Position numbers and translations under genes: made by a program. From Lingula anatina (Eukaryota; Brachiopoda; Lingulata; Lingulida; Lingulidae), in the NCBI RefSeq assembly GCF_001039355.2, contig NW_019775014.1:182443-246442 (forward strand): a stretch of DNA of 64,000 bases. The letters are read 5' to 3'. Below, one piece after another: positions 12,114-23,158 of this stretch. Positions within the stretch are counted from its first letter, which is position 1; each line of letters begins with the position of its first letter. Under the pieces are notes generated by a model that saw only the letters and a program-made list of their open reading frames with translations, was not told where the DNA came from and did no database searches.

Positions 12114-15100
12114 TCTAAAAATTGAAACAGGTGATGCCCAGCCTCAAAGACAAACGTTTTACCGACAAACTCCTGAAAAACGAGCCGAAACTATGAAACA
12201 AACCAAAGAAATGTTGGAAAACGACATTATTGAGCCCTCTACATCTGAATGGGCAGCCCCTGTTGTTCTAGTTAAAAAGAAAGATCAATCATACAGATTT
12301 GCAATCGATTACAGGCGCTTGAACAATGTTACAAAACCCTTACATTTCCCTTTACCACGCCTTGAAGATGTCTTTGAAACAGTAGGTGAAAAACAACCAA
12401 CACTTTTTACATCTATTGATATGACAAGTGGTTTTTGGCAATTACCCCTTTCAGAGGAAGCCCGAGAGAAAACTTCATTTATCACACATCATGGACAATT
12501 TCAGTTTAAACGCGTCCCTTTTGGTCTCAGAAATTCTGGTACTTACTACCAATCAGCAATGGCTCATGTCCTCAGTGACCTCAACTGGAATATTGCTTTG
12601 GCATACATTGATGACATTTTGATATTCAGCAAAAATTTTGATGAACATTTACAAGCACTACAACAAATTTTTGAGAGATTCAAGCAATTCAACCTAAAAC
12701 TAAAACCTCAAAAATGCAAATTTGCCTTACCAAAAGTCACATTTTTAGGACATACAATATCAAAGCAAGGCATAGAAGTTGACAATGATAAAATTAATGC
12801 AATAAAAGCAATTGCTCGTCCCCAGAACCCTAAACAAGTACGAAGCATGTTAGGATTGTGCAATTATTACCGAAGATTTGTTAAAAATTACGGCAAAATT
12901 GCTTCACCACTATACAAACTGACAAGAAAAGATGTTGACTTTGAATGGACCTCAGAATGTGAAACTGCCTTCAAACAACTAAAACAAGCCCTCTCTTCAA
13001 CACCCATCCTGGCATTTCCTGACATGAATAAGCCTTTCAAAGTAACTACCGATAGTTCTGACTTTGCAATTGGGTATATGTTAAGCCAAGTAGGTGCAGA
13101 TGGCAGAGAGCATGCAATAGCTTATGGAGGCAGATCCATCCGAAAACACGAAAAGTCATGGTGCATTACAGAAAAAGAATGTTTGGCTTTAGTTGAAGCA
13201 ATTCGAGAATACCAACAATATCTTACAAACAACAAATTTGAAGTAATAACTGATCACAAGCCTCTGGTTTGGTTGCAAAGCAAAGTAACAACAAACAAAA
13301 GACTTGAAAGATGGGCCTTGGATATCCAAGCGTTTGAATTTGACATCATATACAAAAAGGGTGAAAATAATCCTGTAGATTGCTTATCTCGCCAAAATTA
13401 TGAAAGCGATACATCTGAAACAAAGGCTCAGGTAAACCTCATTGAAACACGGGTGACCAGTGATCAAATTTTTCAAAGAAATTGGGCTGAAATTTCATTT
13501 TTGTACAATGGGGAAGAAAATGGCAAAAACCTCAAAGTAGCAATTGGTGCTAGTACTTTGCAAACCTGTCAACGTAAATGTCCAAAAATCAGAGAAATTA
13601 TTGATGCTGTTGAATCCTCAGAGTACCCACTTACAAGTAAAGCTCACAATTTTGTAAGTAACTATTGTTTGAAAGCTGACTTATTGTACCACATCTACGA
13701 GTCACGAGCTAGTAGGAAAAACAATCAAAACAAAGTGACTTTACAGTTAGTAGTACCTCCCGAATACAGAAATGATGTCCTTCAAGCATACCATGACTCG
13801 GCTACTGGTGGGTCACATCAAGGTTTTGAACGCACCCTTGCAGCAATCAGGCTAAAATACACCTGGCCTGGCATGTATTCTGATATAACAAACTACATAA
13901 AGTCTTGTGAGATCTGTCAGGAAGCAAAACGCAATAGCCATGCCCATCCTGCTCCTTTACAACCCCTCCCTGTAGCTGACATTTTTGATCGGTGGCACAT
14001 TGACATACTTGGACCATTACCAAAAACATCCGATGGTTTCAAATATATTTTACTCGTTGTAGAATCATTTTCAAAATGGCCAGAAGCTTTCCCACTTAGA
14101 TCACAAGAAGCAACAGAAGTAGCGAAAGTTCTTTATGAACACATATTTTCTCGTTACGGAGCCCCAAGATCTTTAGTGTCTGATCGCGGTGCTAATTTCA
14201 GATCCAAACTTGTCCAAGCAATCTGTGACCTGTTCCAAGTAAAACAACATTTTACAAGCAGTTACCACCCACAATCAAATTCTTGTTGCGAAAGAATGAA
14301 CAGCTACATTGGCCAATCTTTAAGAGCATACAGTGACAAAAGACAATCCAATTGGGCTACCATGTTACCTGCTGTAATGATGTCTTACAGAATGACACCT
14401 TCAGGTGGCTCAGAACACTCACCATTTTTCCTCCTTTTTGGACAAGAAATGAGAACGCCTTTTGATGTCACAATGGTTCCTAGAAATTCAGTTCCAAAAA
14501 CAGTGAAAAGCTTTTTAGAAACAAAATTAGAAGATTTGGAAATTGGACGAAATCTTGCTCACAAAATCAAACTTGAAAACCAAAAAGTGAATGAGAAACA
14601 ATATAATAAAAAGGCAAAAACACCAAAATTTGTTATTGGCAGCAAAGTCATGCTTCACAACCCTACAGTACCAAAAGGACTTAGCCCTAAACTGCAAAAG
14701 AAATTCACTGGCCCGTATTCTATTGTGAGACGAGTTGCACCCTACAGCTATATCCTCCGAAATGATAATGATAACAAAGTTCTCAAACATCCTGTTCATG
14801 CCAACCGACTCAAAAGTTACTTTAACCAAAGTATCAGAAGACAATACCCACAACATCGTGTGCAGAATGAACAAAATCAAACTGAGGATCCACAATTAGA
14901 GCAATATGACGCAAATCAAACCGGTGATCTCCATATAGAACAAAACGCCACAAATATTTCAGAGGAATCACAAAATCAAAAGCCTCAAATCGAAAAATTA
15001 CTACAAGCTTCAAAAAATAAAACAAGAGGCAAAAGATATTACCTAGTGAAGTACAAAGACAAATCAAAAAGAGACTGGTTACATGAAGACCTAATACCAA

Positions 15101-15198
15101 ATGTACTGATTAACATATTTCACCAACAATATACTCTAGACGGTAAAAAGAGAAAGAGACCTCCACTTGTTACGTATAAAAGAAATAATGATATCTAA
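12114..15198 (+). CDS. pol: Pol, second part: reverse transcriptase, RNase H, integrase, chromodomain-like tail
   Basis: An uninterrupted frame of more than 1,000 codons. Reverse transcriptase: the palm motif FAIDYRRLNN near 12298, the TSIDMTSGFWQ block near 12413 and the catalytic YIDD at 12604-12615. RNase H: TTDSSDFAIGY, an EKECLALVEAI helix and ITDHKPL. Integrase: an H-H-C-C zinc finger (about 13790-13920), then the DDE core with D in WHIDILGPL (about 14003), D in SDRGANF (about 14180) and E in CCERMN (about 14293). A GPY/F module (GPYSIVRRVAPYSYIL) follows near 14710. The last 60 residues (about 14985-15165) read like a chromodomain (KRYYLVKYKD...DWLHEDLIP). The ATG at 12094 lies inside the inserted element and is not a natural start. 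With protease upstream this is the Ty3/gypsy order PR-RT-RH-IN. Confidence 0.95.
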
Positions 15199-15441
15199 TT
15201 TATAAAACAATAAATTCTGAAGCATAACCTGCATGCTATTTAACTTGCATCTGATCTGAACTCTGGTTACTGAAAGATATTTAATTTATAAGTGACTAAT
15301 TTGTGTATAAATCATAAAAAAATATGCGTTAGAGATAAAGACGTAAATCCATTATATGCCAAAGCTGTTAGGTTGAACCGATACTATCCTTTCAAATTTT
15401 TTTCTCTTTATAACCAAAACTTGATAGCTTAAAGCAAAGTT

Positions 15442-17889
15442 ATGGTTTTCTCTCATTTTCTTCTTTTCCTCTTCACTATAGGTTCAACTGAAAGCAGTGG
15501 CATAGGTGGAGTTGCTGCATGGACAAAGTTGATGATGATCATGCTGATTTTAGGCTCCATGTCAGCTGCAGTAGAAGGTGTCAACAATCAGGTCATTAAT
15601 CGTATCAATTATGGTACGACATTTCAGGAGATAGCCAAAATGCGGATCATGACCCACTACTGGTTACATACTTTTACATTTAAATTACCAAAAATGGATA
15701 TAAAGCCAACCTTTACACGAAATTGCGAAGGTAGAATTTCAGATCAGATTTGCGGATTAATCGTAAAAGCATCAGGTGAAGCCGAAAGAATATTCCATGA
15801 TTCAAAACACCAATTGGATGTTCTACATCGGGAAGTTTCCAAATTAATCCCAAGTATTGAAAACAGAAACAAAAGGTCCCTCTTGCCTGTCATTGGTGAA
15901 ATAGCTGGTAATTTATTTGGCGTTGCAACGGAAAATGATGTAAATCGAGTCATCCAGCATATAAATAAGTTACAAAAACGGCAAAACATGGCACTTTCCA
16001 ATTTTGAAGGAATTACTCAAAAATTGTCCTCTGTCATTACTATCCAAAATCAAAGATTTCACAATTTTGCAACACAATTAAAAGAAAACCATGACATTGA
16101 TATGATACTGGGCGGTGACATTAAAACACTAGATAGCGAAATTACAATAGCAACTCAGTTACTGGTTCAACTACAAAAACAACAAACAATTTCAAGCAAG
16201 CTAAACCTACAAATACAAAATACAAATTTAGGAATTGAAAACCTGATTCATGGAACATTGTCATCCAAAATTATTCCCCCATCTGTTATAACCGCTACCA
16301 TCAAAGAAATTGAAAAACACCTGAAACAGGAAAATTCATCTCTGCATCTGGCCACAACTGATTTAAATTATATTTATTCATATGCAAAGTACTCCGTTTC
16401 TAAACATGACTCAAATATCATCATCACTATGAAATTCCCTCTGACATCAGTACCTGAAACTTTTTCAGTTTATAAAGTTAATACATTTGCAATGCCTATC
16501 AATGATAGCACACATTTTACAACTGAGCTACAAAACGTTCCTGACTTGATAGCTGTGTCTTTACAATCTCAAAAACATATTCCGTTATCCTTACAAAATT
16601 TTCAACAATGCTCAGGAGATGCAAAGAAAATTTGTAAACTAGAGGAAATAACCTTACGACAAGAACCAACATGTTTAACTGCCTTAATATCAGATCAGAA
16701 ATCAAAAATAAAAAATCTCTGCAACTTTAGATTCATGTCTGATTTTATACAACCAAATCTTGTGTCTTTACACAATGGACATATTTTGGCCATCAATGTT
16801 ACTGCAATCAAAATCACCTGTCAAAATGATACATTTACAATTCCAGGTTGTCACTTTTGTACAATCCAAATCCCATGTGGATGCTCCTCTGAAATTCCGA
16901 CTCACTTCATTCCCCCATTGCAATATTGCATTGAATTTGACTCTACCAAAACATTATATCCTATCAATATGGCTCTTCTTCAACATTTTTTTAGAGGAAA
17001 TGAAGCTTTTGACAATATAAATTCATCTACTCTTTTTAGTGACGTTCCAAACGTACAATTACCAGACCTAAATATGTTCTCACACAATTTCTCAAAATTC
17101 ATTGCACAAGATAAAAAGGAAAGTCTTAATGTCGAAAAAGTTGCCAATGCCATGAGAAACAAAACCAAAATTTATAGTAATCTACTTGAGCCTTATTTGG
17201 ATGGTGAATTTTCCCTGTCTGATGAAGTCAGCACAAACTTTTTATCCTTTCATAATATATTGAGTGTAGGTGCAGTAGCATTATCAGGATTATGTTTAAT
17301 AATTACCATTTGCCTTAGTTACAAATTAAGAATGTTACAAATGGCCATGTTTTCTGTAAACGCTGTACGAGCAGCACCGACCGCACCAACATTCATTTTC
17401 ACTGATCAAACGGTTTCTACGTCAACAGTCAGCAACCCAACAACTGAGCATAAATTTTCGTTTTTAACCCAGTACTTACATTTGGCACCATATGGAGTAA
17501 TATGCATTCTAATCGTGATGTATATCATAAAAAGGGTCAAAAATAGCAGAAACTCAACTTATCTTTATTTGGAACTTTCATCACAAGATTCATGTGTTAC
17601 AATTCCTTTGACGAAATTGAAAGGTTGCCCTCATCAATGGAAAATTACTGCAACAAATCTAGTGAAGTCCATTCGATTCAGTGACCATTGTTTACCAACC
17701 TTATTTATTCACTGGGATGACATTCAAATTAGTCGCAAAAACACAAATCTTTTATGTCATTTGCCTACAAAGTATTCCATAAATCTATGGAAAAGCACAA
17801 AACTGAAACAAGTATTGAATAGACCATATGATGCACAATTTTTACTAATGCATAATAATTTAACCCATGCCCTTTCTGTTGATAGTTAA
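15442..17889 (+). CDS. env: Env-like class I fusion glycoprotein of the LTR element
   Basis: An 815-codon open frame. A furin-type site RNKR at residues 142-145 is followed by a hydrophobic stretch SLLPVIGEIAGNLFG, an arrangement like the cleavage site and fusion peptide of errantivirus Env and baculovirus F-type proteins. After it come a long heptad-like region, several N-glycosylation sequons, a cysteine cluster (C460, C470, C473, C479, C481), a membrane segment (about 606-626), a second hydrophobic segment (about 681-696) and a tail of about 120 residues. The likely signal peptide is the hydrophobic stretch at residues 31-43. Residues 1-13 translate a pyrimidine tract before a good 3' splice site (AG at 15480-15481), so the true mRNA is probably spliced and the ATG at 15442 may not be used. 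The frame is intact. Assignment is from architecture, not from a database search. Confidence 0.85.
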   Translation: MVFSHFLLFLFTIGSTESSGIGGVAAWTKLMMIMLILGSMSAAVEGVNNQVINRINYGTTFQEIAKMRIMTHYWLHTFTFKLPKMDIKPTFTRNCEGRISDQICGLIVKASGEAERIFHDSKHQLDVLHREVSKLIPSIENRNKRSLLPVIGEIAGNLFGVATENDVNRVIQHINKLQKRQNMALSNFEGITQKLSSVITIQNQRFHNFATQLKENHDIDMILGGDIKTLDSEITIATQLLVQLQKQQTISSKLNLQIQNTNLGIENLIHGTLSSKIIPPSVITATIKEIEKHLKQENSSLHLATTDLNYIYSYAKYSVSKHDSNIIITMKFPLTSVPETFSVYKVNTFAMPINDSTHFTTELQNVPDLIAVSLQSQKHIPLSLQNFQQCSGDAKKICKLEEITLRQEPTCLTALISDQKSKIKNLCNFRFMSDFIQPNLVSLHNGHILAINVTAIKITCQNDTFTIPGCHFCTIQIPCGCSSEIPTHFIPPLQYCIEFDSTKTLYPINMALLQHFFRGNEAFDNINSSTLFSDVPNVQLPDLNMFSHNFSKFIAQDKKESLNVEKVANAMRNKTKIYSNLLEPYLDGEFSLSDEVSTNFLSFHNILSVGAVALSGLCLIITICLSYKLRMLQMAMFSVNAVRAAPTAPTFIFTDQTVSTSTVSNPTTEHKFSFLTQYLHLAPYGVICILIVMYIIKRVKNSRNSTYLYLELSSQDSCVTIPLTKLKGCPHQWKITATNLVKSIRFSDHCLPTLFIHWDDIQISRKNTNLLCHLPTKYSINLWKSTKLKQVLNRPYDAQFLLMHNNLTHALSVDS
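15455..15482 (+). promoter_or_regulatory. Candidate 3' splice site for a spliced env mRNA
   Basis: A pyrimidine-rich run from about 15447 leads to CACTATAG with AG at 15480-15481. Gypsy-type errantiviruses make env from a spliced subgenomic RNA, so an acceptor here is expected. I did not find a unique matching donor near gag. Confidence 0.5.
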
Positions 17890-18705
17890 GATATATATAT
17901 GGAATGAGAACAAGCATTTGAATCTGTGTATTACGCACCAAAATGTTGGACAGTCACTGAATATCATGTTTCCACTTAAAGCCCACATTGTTACCAATAC
18001 AGTAGAGAACAGAAGAAAAGACTTCATAAGTAAAAAAAAAAAAAAAAAAAAAGACATTGGGTTGATGAGGACATTGCATTTTGCAATGAACTATTTGTTG
18101 AACATTTGTCAATTAATTAAATGAAGTATTTACTCATGTATCATGTAGTTTTAGACATTAAAAAATATATTAATCATGATTAGATGTAGTTTAATATGAT
18201 CCTAAAGCTTGCACCAGGGCCAGCAATGACTGCATGGTAGCTAGGTTATATATATATGTGTGTGTGGGTGTAGTTAAATATGATAATTATATCTGTATAC
18301 AGTAATATTAATACTAATATATAACATTTAAAAGATGGTTTTTGTAACATGATGTTTCCTTAGAGATGATTTTATATATATATTCATATATGTAATTGAA
18401 ATTAAAGATATTTATATATGAGTAAAAGAAATCATAAACGTATATTTAGACCATTATGTTATAGTTAGACAGATAGATAGACAGATAGATAGATAAACAG
18501 TAATCAAATATATAATGTTGGGAATGTGATTGTATATAAATATATGTTTCCTTAGAGATTGTTTTATAAAAGTATATATATGAATATGTAGACAGCAATT
18601 TGGACAGTTATGTATGGTGTAGGATTAAATGAAGTTGTATAAACATTTAGGCAGATATATATAATTACAAAATTGGAGCACCAATTTTCAAGAGCAAGGG
18701 AGATC
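17890..18705. other. Non-coding 3' region of the LTR element with purine tract
   Basis: AT-rich, with an A run at about 18032-18050, GATA-type repeats near 18470-18495 and no open frame. It ends in the purine-rich AGAGCAAGGGAGA (18691-18703) directly before the 3' LTR, the expected polypurine tract for plus-strand priming. Confidence 0.7.
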
Positions 18706-19136
18706 TATAATAGAGATGATTTTAAAATTTGAAACTCATTTTAATTTCATAAGATATCTAGTAAAATGCCTTCATGGTGACCTTAATCTGCAGTCGGGAT
18801 CATTAAATTATATTCACTGTATGTTGATAACATCACAGGATAGATAGCTATTGTTGTTTTGGAACAATTAACTGATCCCGTCTGGAGATGAAGATAGAGT
18901 TCTAAAACATCAAAGTCAAAGTTTAAGATTTATATCACATCTATTGCGTATTGTTGGCTGGGGATAATTTAATACTGAACTGACCAATGAAAGGGAAGGG
19001 GACCACCCCTCACCTTAAGAGTGCCACTGGACTTTTAGGACAGTTGAGCTTCAGCCACGACTCTGTTAACATCATTTTTAGTTGCTCAGCTTAGCTTAAT
19101 AAAGTTCTATAACTACACGAAATCTTGTTGGTTATA
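18706..19136 (+). repeat. 3' long terminal repeat
   Basis: 431 bp, 4 substitutions from the 5' LTR: one each near the start, near 18820, near 19015 and near 19040. Polyadenylation signal AATAAA at 19098-19103. Flanking host sequence resumes at about 19137. Confidence 0.95.
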
Positions 19137-20659
19137 TATTGGTAAATTGGTGCAAAACTGATAGGTTTACATATATTTCAATCACCTTGTAGTAGTCATT
19201 AGAAGACGGCTATAATTTGGAACAAAGATGACGTTCTCTTGTTTTAGCCAGTGTAAATGAAGAAAGATTTGAAAGGGGGAGGTATGTCGTTGTACATTTG
19301 ACTGCTGTTGCTGAGTGTGAAAATACGTCCACAGTAAGGAAATGTGTTCATAGACTTGAAAGCAATTTTGGGAATGGAAACAATACTTAATGAACAACAG
19401 CCATAGCCTTGAAACTATTTTTGCAATGAACATTTTTTATGAGGATTTGAATTTAATTGTGCAAATTATAAAAAGCACTAGAGCCCCCTTTATCAAATTC
19501 TTACAACTAATAGGTTATTTCCTTCTGATATTCATAGTAATATATACAAATATTTGATATTGAAATAAAATAGTTTTGCTATCAATTCAGTTCTGGGCCT
19601 TATATTATAAAATTACTTGGACTATTTTTATCCTCGGTAGACAAACTAGCCAGCATCATGTATTGAAATATCTGTTGTTAAAGTTGTCAGAGTTGTTATA
19701 AGTCATCTTCCTACATTAAGGCACCTTATATCATAGTCACGACTTCCTGTGTTCCGTGCCATCCATGTGAACAGAATGATGTGCGTGACTTTTTCTGTTG
19801 GCATTACCAGCCAAAAATAGCTGCATATTACATTTTACTGTGACGGGTAGAATATGACCAGTGCTTGATTATGTTGAAAAGATGACAGTGCAAGATGTTT
19901 TACACAAGTCTGATGCCATGTAGTTCAGGTGAACTAGTTATAGTATATTACAAAAATCAAATTTAATGAGTTTAAATTGGACTTATTATGTAGTATTAAA
20001 TAACACAAAGCATATTAAATGAGCTTTAGGTGAACATGTATGTATATTTGTTAAGGGGCACATTGAATGCATATCTTGAACATTTTACAGGAAGTCATTT
20101 ATGTCAGGATTATTTATAGCGGTTTATTTATAGTGTTATAAGTAAAAAATGTTATTGGTATTTTTAGCATAAACAAGTGTTATGCCCAGTCAAAATTTAT
20201 AAAAGATATTAAAAGATAATGATTTTTAATTTTTCACTTATAATCTCAGTGACTAGTGAGTAGAGAGCATCAGATAGGCAAGGTAAATTGAGATTAGGGT
20301 CCATGGATTGGTTTTGTTTACAAAGATGCCCTTAAAACATTTTAAATAAAATGACTGACTGGTCATGTTGTTGAAAAAAACATTTTAATAGCTATATCAA
20401 ATGAAATAAAAGTACACATCTAAGTATGGGCAATATTACATTGTGATTTTCTCAATAGTTTCCACCAGCACAAATGCAGCGTGAAGAGTTTTTTTTTTTT
20501 TTTTTTGGATTATTTTAGCTTTGAAAGAAGCCCTTTTATCATATACTGTAAATACTGCCTGTGGAAGCACAAGAAAACCAGTTCACCTGAATACATTTTT
20601 ATAGCTTTTTTTTTCTCTATGACAACCTCAGAATTAATGACTTTCAGCATGTATGACGC
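19137..20659. other. Gene-free AT-rich spacer
   Basis: No supported exon or repeat apart from a T run at about 20489-20506. Short open frames here have no recognisable content. Confidence 0.6.
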
Positions 20660-20885
20660 CATTCCCATTTACATCATTGGTCTATGTAGATCGTTCCAAC
20701 TCTGTGAGGACTCTCTCTGAATGCATGGAATGACACGCCGCCTCTCGTACTTGTATAATCACCAGCTTTTCTACATCCTACTCATAACCAGGAGGAGACA
20801 AGTCATTTAGTTACTAGTAAGCTGATTGCACTCAGCGAGAGTCCCAAACATGTTAAACAGCTTCAGTTGTGTTTGACCTCCCAGC
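20660..20885. mobile_element. Foldback repeat, family A, diverged copy
   Basis: It starts with ATTCCCATTTACATC..., has a GATCGTTCCAACTC block and an internal CACCAGCTTTTCT segment, and ends with a TGATTGCACTCAGCGAGAG block. The same ordered blocks recur at 22922-23158, which defines the family. The ends are approximate. Confidence 0.6.
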
Positions 20886-21305
20886 ACCGCACTACATAAT
20901 ACACCTCGTCTTGCATATATGTATCTAGTCAAATGTTTGTCCTATTTTTTGGTAGAATATTATATTGATGTAACAATTTGGTGCAACGTGTTATCACAAG
21001 TCTCTGTACATTCATAGGGTCTTTATTTAGTAACTTAGATCGGATGATGTGATTATCCGGCTTTCCTCAGATAATCATAATTTAATTTGTTGTTTTTTGA
21101 ACTTTACACACTCATGCAGGTTCCTGCTTATATTTACTTAGTTTTTCATATTGATACCTATTTTTATTTTGTATTATTATTTATTTCATATATGAAATTA
21201 ACTTAAGATGATTATGTGAAGTAACATAGTGAGAATTGTTGAAATTCATAGGGTGATAGGATGATCCAGTTTTTCTCAGATTATCACATTTTTGGACATC
21301 TTATA

Positions 21306-21854
21306 CCCCATTCACACTACAGTTGCCAAAATGCGCATTTCTATAATTTGGATTTTTCGTAAGGAATCCGATTCGGTATTGCGTTCACACTCGCTAAGCG
21401 AATCCGAATCCCATGTTGAAAATTTCAGGTTTAACTTCCTGTTTTGAACACTCGCGCATGCGCCGCACAGGAAATCTTAAAATACCAACAAAAATTTGTG
21501 ACGACAAATGCAACTCAGAAGACATTCCAGCATTCTTGAGAAGTATAAGGTGGCAAAATAAGTTTGTTTCCTCATGTTGTAGTGAGTGGTGACCTCCAAA
21601 TACGTTTGGTGCAATCGCTAAAGTAATAAACAAGCGTTCATAGATATCCGCACTTATCAGCACACATGCGCAGTAAGATCTGTACAGGTGTCGATTCCGG
21701 TAAGTTATCCGGATCGCGCTTACAAATCCACCTCGCTTGCAGGATTTTGAAAATGCGCATTACAAAAATCCTCTTGCGTTCACACTACTGCATTTATTCG
21801 AATTGTGACCTAATTCGCAATTTATCCGGATAACTGAGCGTAGTGTGAACGGGG
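21306..21854. mobile_element. TIR element with CCCC-TTCACACTAC ends
   Basis: 549 bp beginning CCCCATTCACACTAC and ending GTAGTGTGAACGGGG, an imperfect terminal inverted repeat. TA follows the right end and precedes the left end, so a 2-bp TA or 3-bp TTA target duplication is possible. Inside, GCGTTCACACT and CGAATCC words recur. It has no transposase frame, so it is a non-autonomous (MITE-like) element. Confidence 0.75.
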
Positions 21855-21866
21855 TATTAAATAGAC

Positions 21867-22596
21867 GCATTCAGAACAATTTTGATCTGCCACCCACTCG
21901 AAAGCCTGCTGAGATTTAATTGCTCTGCCCCTGCTGGGATGGTGCGCATTGGGGTACGGGAATCCATTGTCAAGTGGGTGCCATATTTCAGGCCTACCCA
22001 ACTACCAGACTCAGCACCTAAGGATCCTGAATTAACCGGTATATCGGACCACGCTACCCGTTTTCAAGGTGTGTGTCAGATCGCATTTCGGAGTATCATA
22101 CTCCAGAACAAATTTTGTAGCACGACTGCGGGCTCATCCACGCTCGGCTGAACAACCTTAAACTGTACTCTTACTTTAGAGTACTCTATTCTATTGTGTC
22201 TATGGGGATATACGGGGGCTTTACGACATTTGGTTTGAATGTTTTAACCACTTTTGATAGGGATTTTTGCATTGTATTAGATTAATGTGGCAGTCTAAGG
22301 TTCATCTATATGGCTTTCAAATTTATGCACCCGGTTTTAAAATCATATAGCGATTTTACGACACTCGTTTACTATCCAATCAAGGTGACAGCCGAGCATG
22401 CATATGCCAGGGCTCATCCTGTCGGTGTTCTGGCTGATACTCCGAAATGCAATCTGACACACACCTTGAAAATGGGTAGTGTGGTCCGATATACCGGTTA
22501 ATTCAGGATCCTTAGGTGCCGAGTCTGGTAGTAGGGTAGCCCTTATATTTGATGCGTGGACATGTTAGTCCACGGATCAACTTTGTTGTGAATGCT
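21867..22596. mobile_element. Foldback repeat, family B, large copy with about 105-bp internal inverted arms
   Basis: The outer ends CGCATTCAGAACAAT and TTGTTGTGAATGC are inverted copies. Inside, about 21993-22101 is repeated in inverse orientation at about 22433-22541 with only a few mismatches, so the element could fold into a long hairpin. The GTCCACGGATCAACTTTG block near the right end links it to the other family B copies. Open frames here come from the inverted arms and are not genes. Confidence 0.8.
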
Positions 22597-22921
22597 TTCA
22601 ATGTTCTCCATCTTCAGGAGAAGTAACCTACAGCTTGTAAAAATTTTTGAACTATAATGAGTCATAGAAGGTAGAGATGGTTTAAAGAGATAACAGAGAT
22701 AGATAATTCAATTTAATTATACCCTGGAAAAAAGAGAGATTTAATCTGAAAGAGGTTCAGTCAATAAGATAATTGGGTTAAATATTAAATAGAGATTTTA
22801 ATCTTGACTGATTCCAGTAAGTGAAGATGGATGTTAAATAGATTTGAAAAGCTAATCAAAGTGATCTTAATGGAGTTGTTCAGATAATGTGAAGTTGTAC
22901 AGTGCTAACCCAGTATAATCC

Positions 22922-23158
22922 CCCATTCCCAATGAAACTTGTTCTACGTACTAGAAGATCGATCCAACTCCATGGGGACTCTTGCTATATGCAATCAGTT
23001 TAACAGATTAATATGCCACCTCTTGTTTGCAATGTACCTGTAAAATCGCCAGCTTTTCTGTATTCTGCTCGCTGCCAGGAAGTGTGTTAATCGGAGTGCA
23101 CTCAGCGAGAGCCTCCAGCGAGTAACATCGATCTACATAGAACAGCTTCATTGGGAAA
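22922..23158. mobile_element. Foldback repeat, family A
   Basis: The ends ATTCCCAATGAAACTTG and CAGCTTCATTGGGA are inverted relatives, with TCTACGTA...GATCGATCC and ATCGATCTACATAGA as the next inner blocks. The internal TCGCCAGCTTTTCT block matches the copy at 20660-20885. About 237 bp, no coding content. Confidence 0.75.

Larger units (their letters stand above)
8480..19136 (+). mobile_element. Env-bearing Ty3/gypsy-type LTR retrotransposon, nearly intact
   Basis: A 10,657-bp unit bounded by two directly repeated 431-bp LTRs. Order: LTR, candidate primer site (8912), gag (8949-9851), protease, reverse transcriptase, RNase H and integrase (pol, from 9867 to 15198, interrupted at 10805-12108), env (15442-17889), purine-rich tract (about 18690-18703), LTR. 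Without the inserted element it would be about 9.35 kb. The LTR ends are ambiguous within 4 bp. They can be read as TATAA...TTATA with no obvious target duplication, or as 4 bp shorter at the left and 2 bp shorter at the right with a TATA target duplication (8480-8483 and 19135-19138). Four LTR mismatches suggest recent insertion. All frames except pol are uninterrupted. Confidence 0.95.

Noticed and set aside
14527-15100. Minus-strand frames opposite pol
   Set aside because: Shadows of the integrase region.
21882-22501. Two plus-strand frames of 60-90 codons
   Set aside because: Both lie in the inverted arms of a foldback element.
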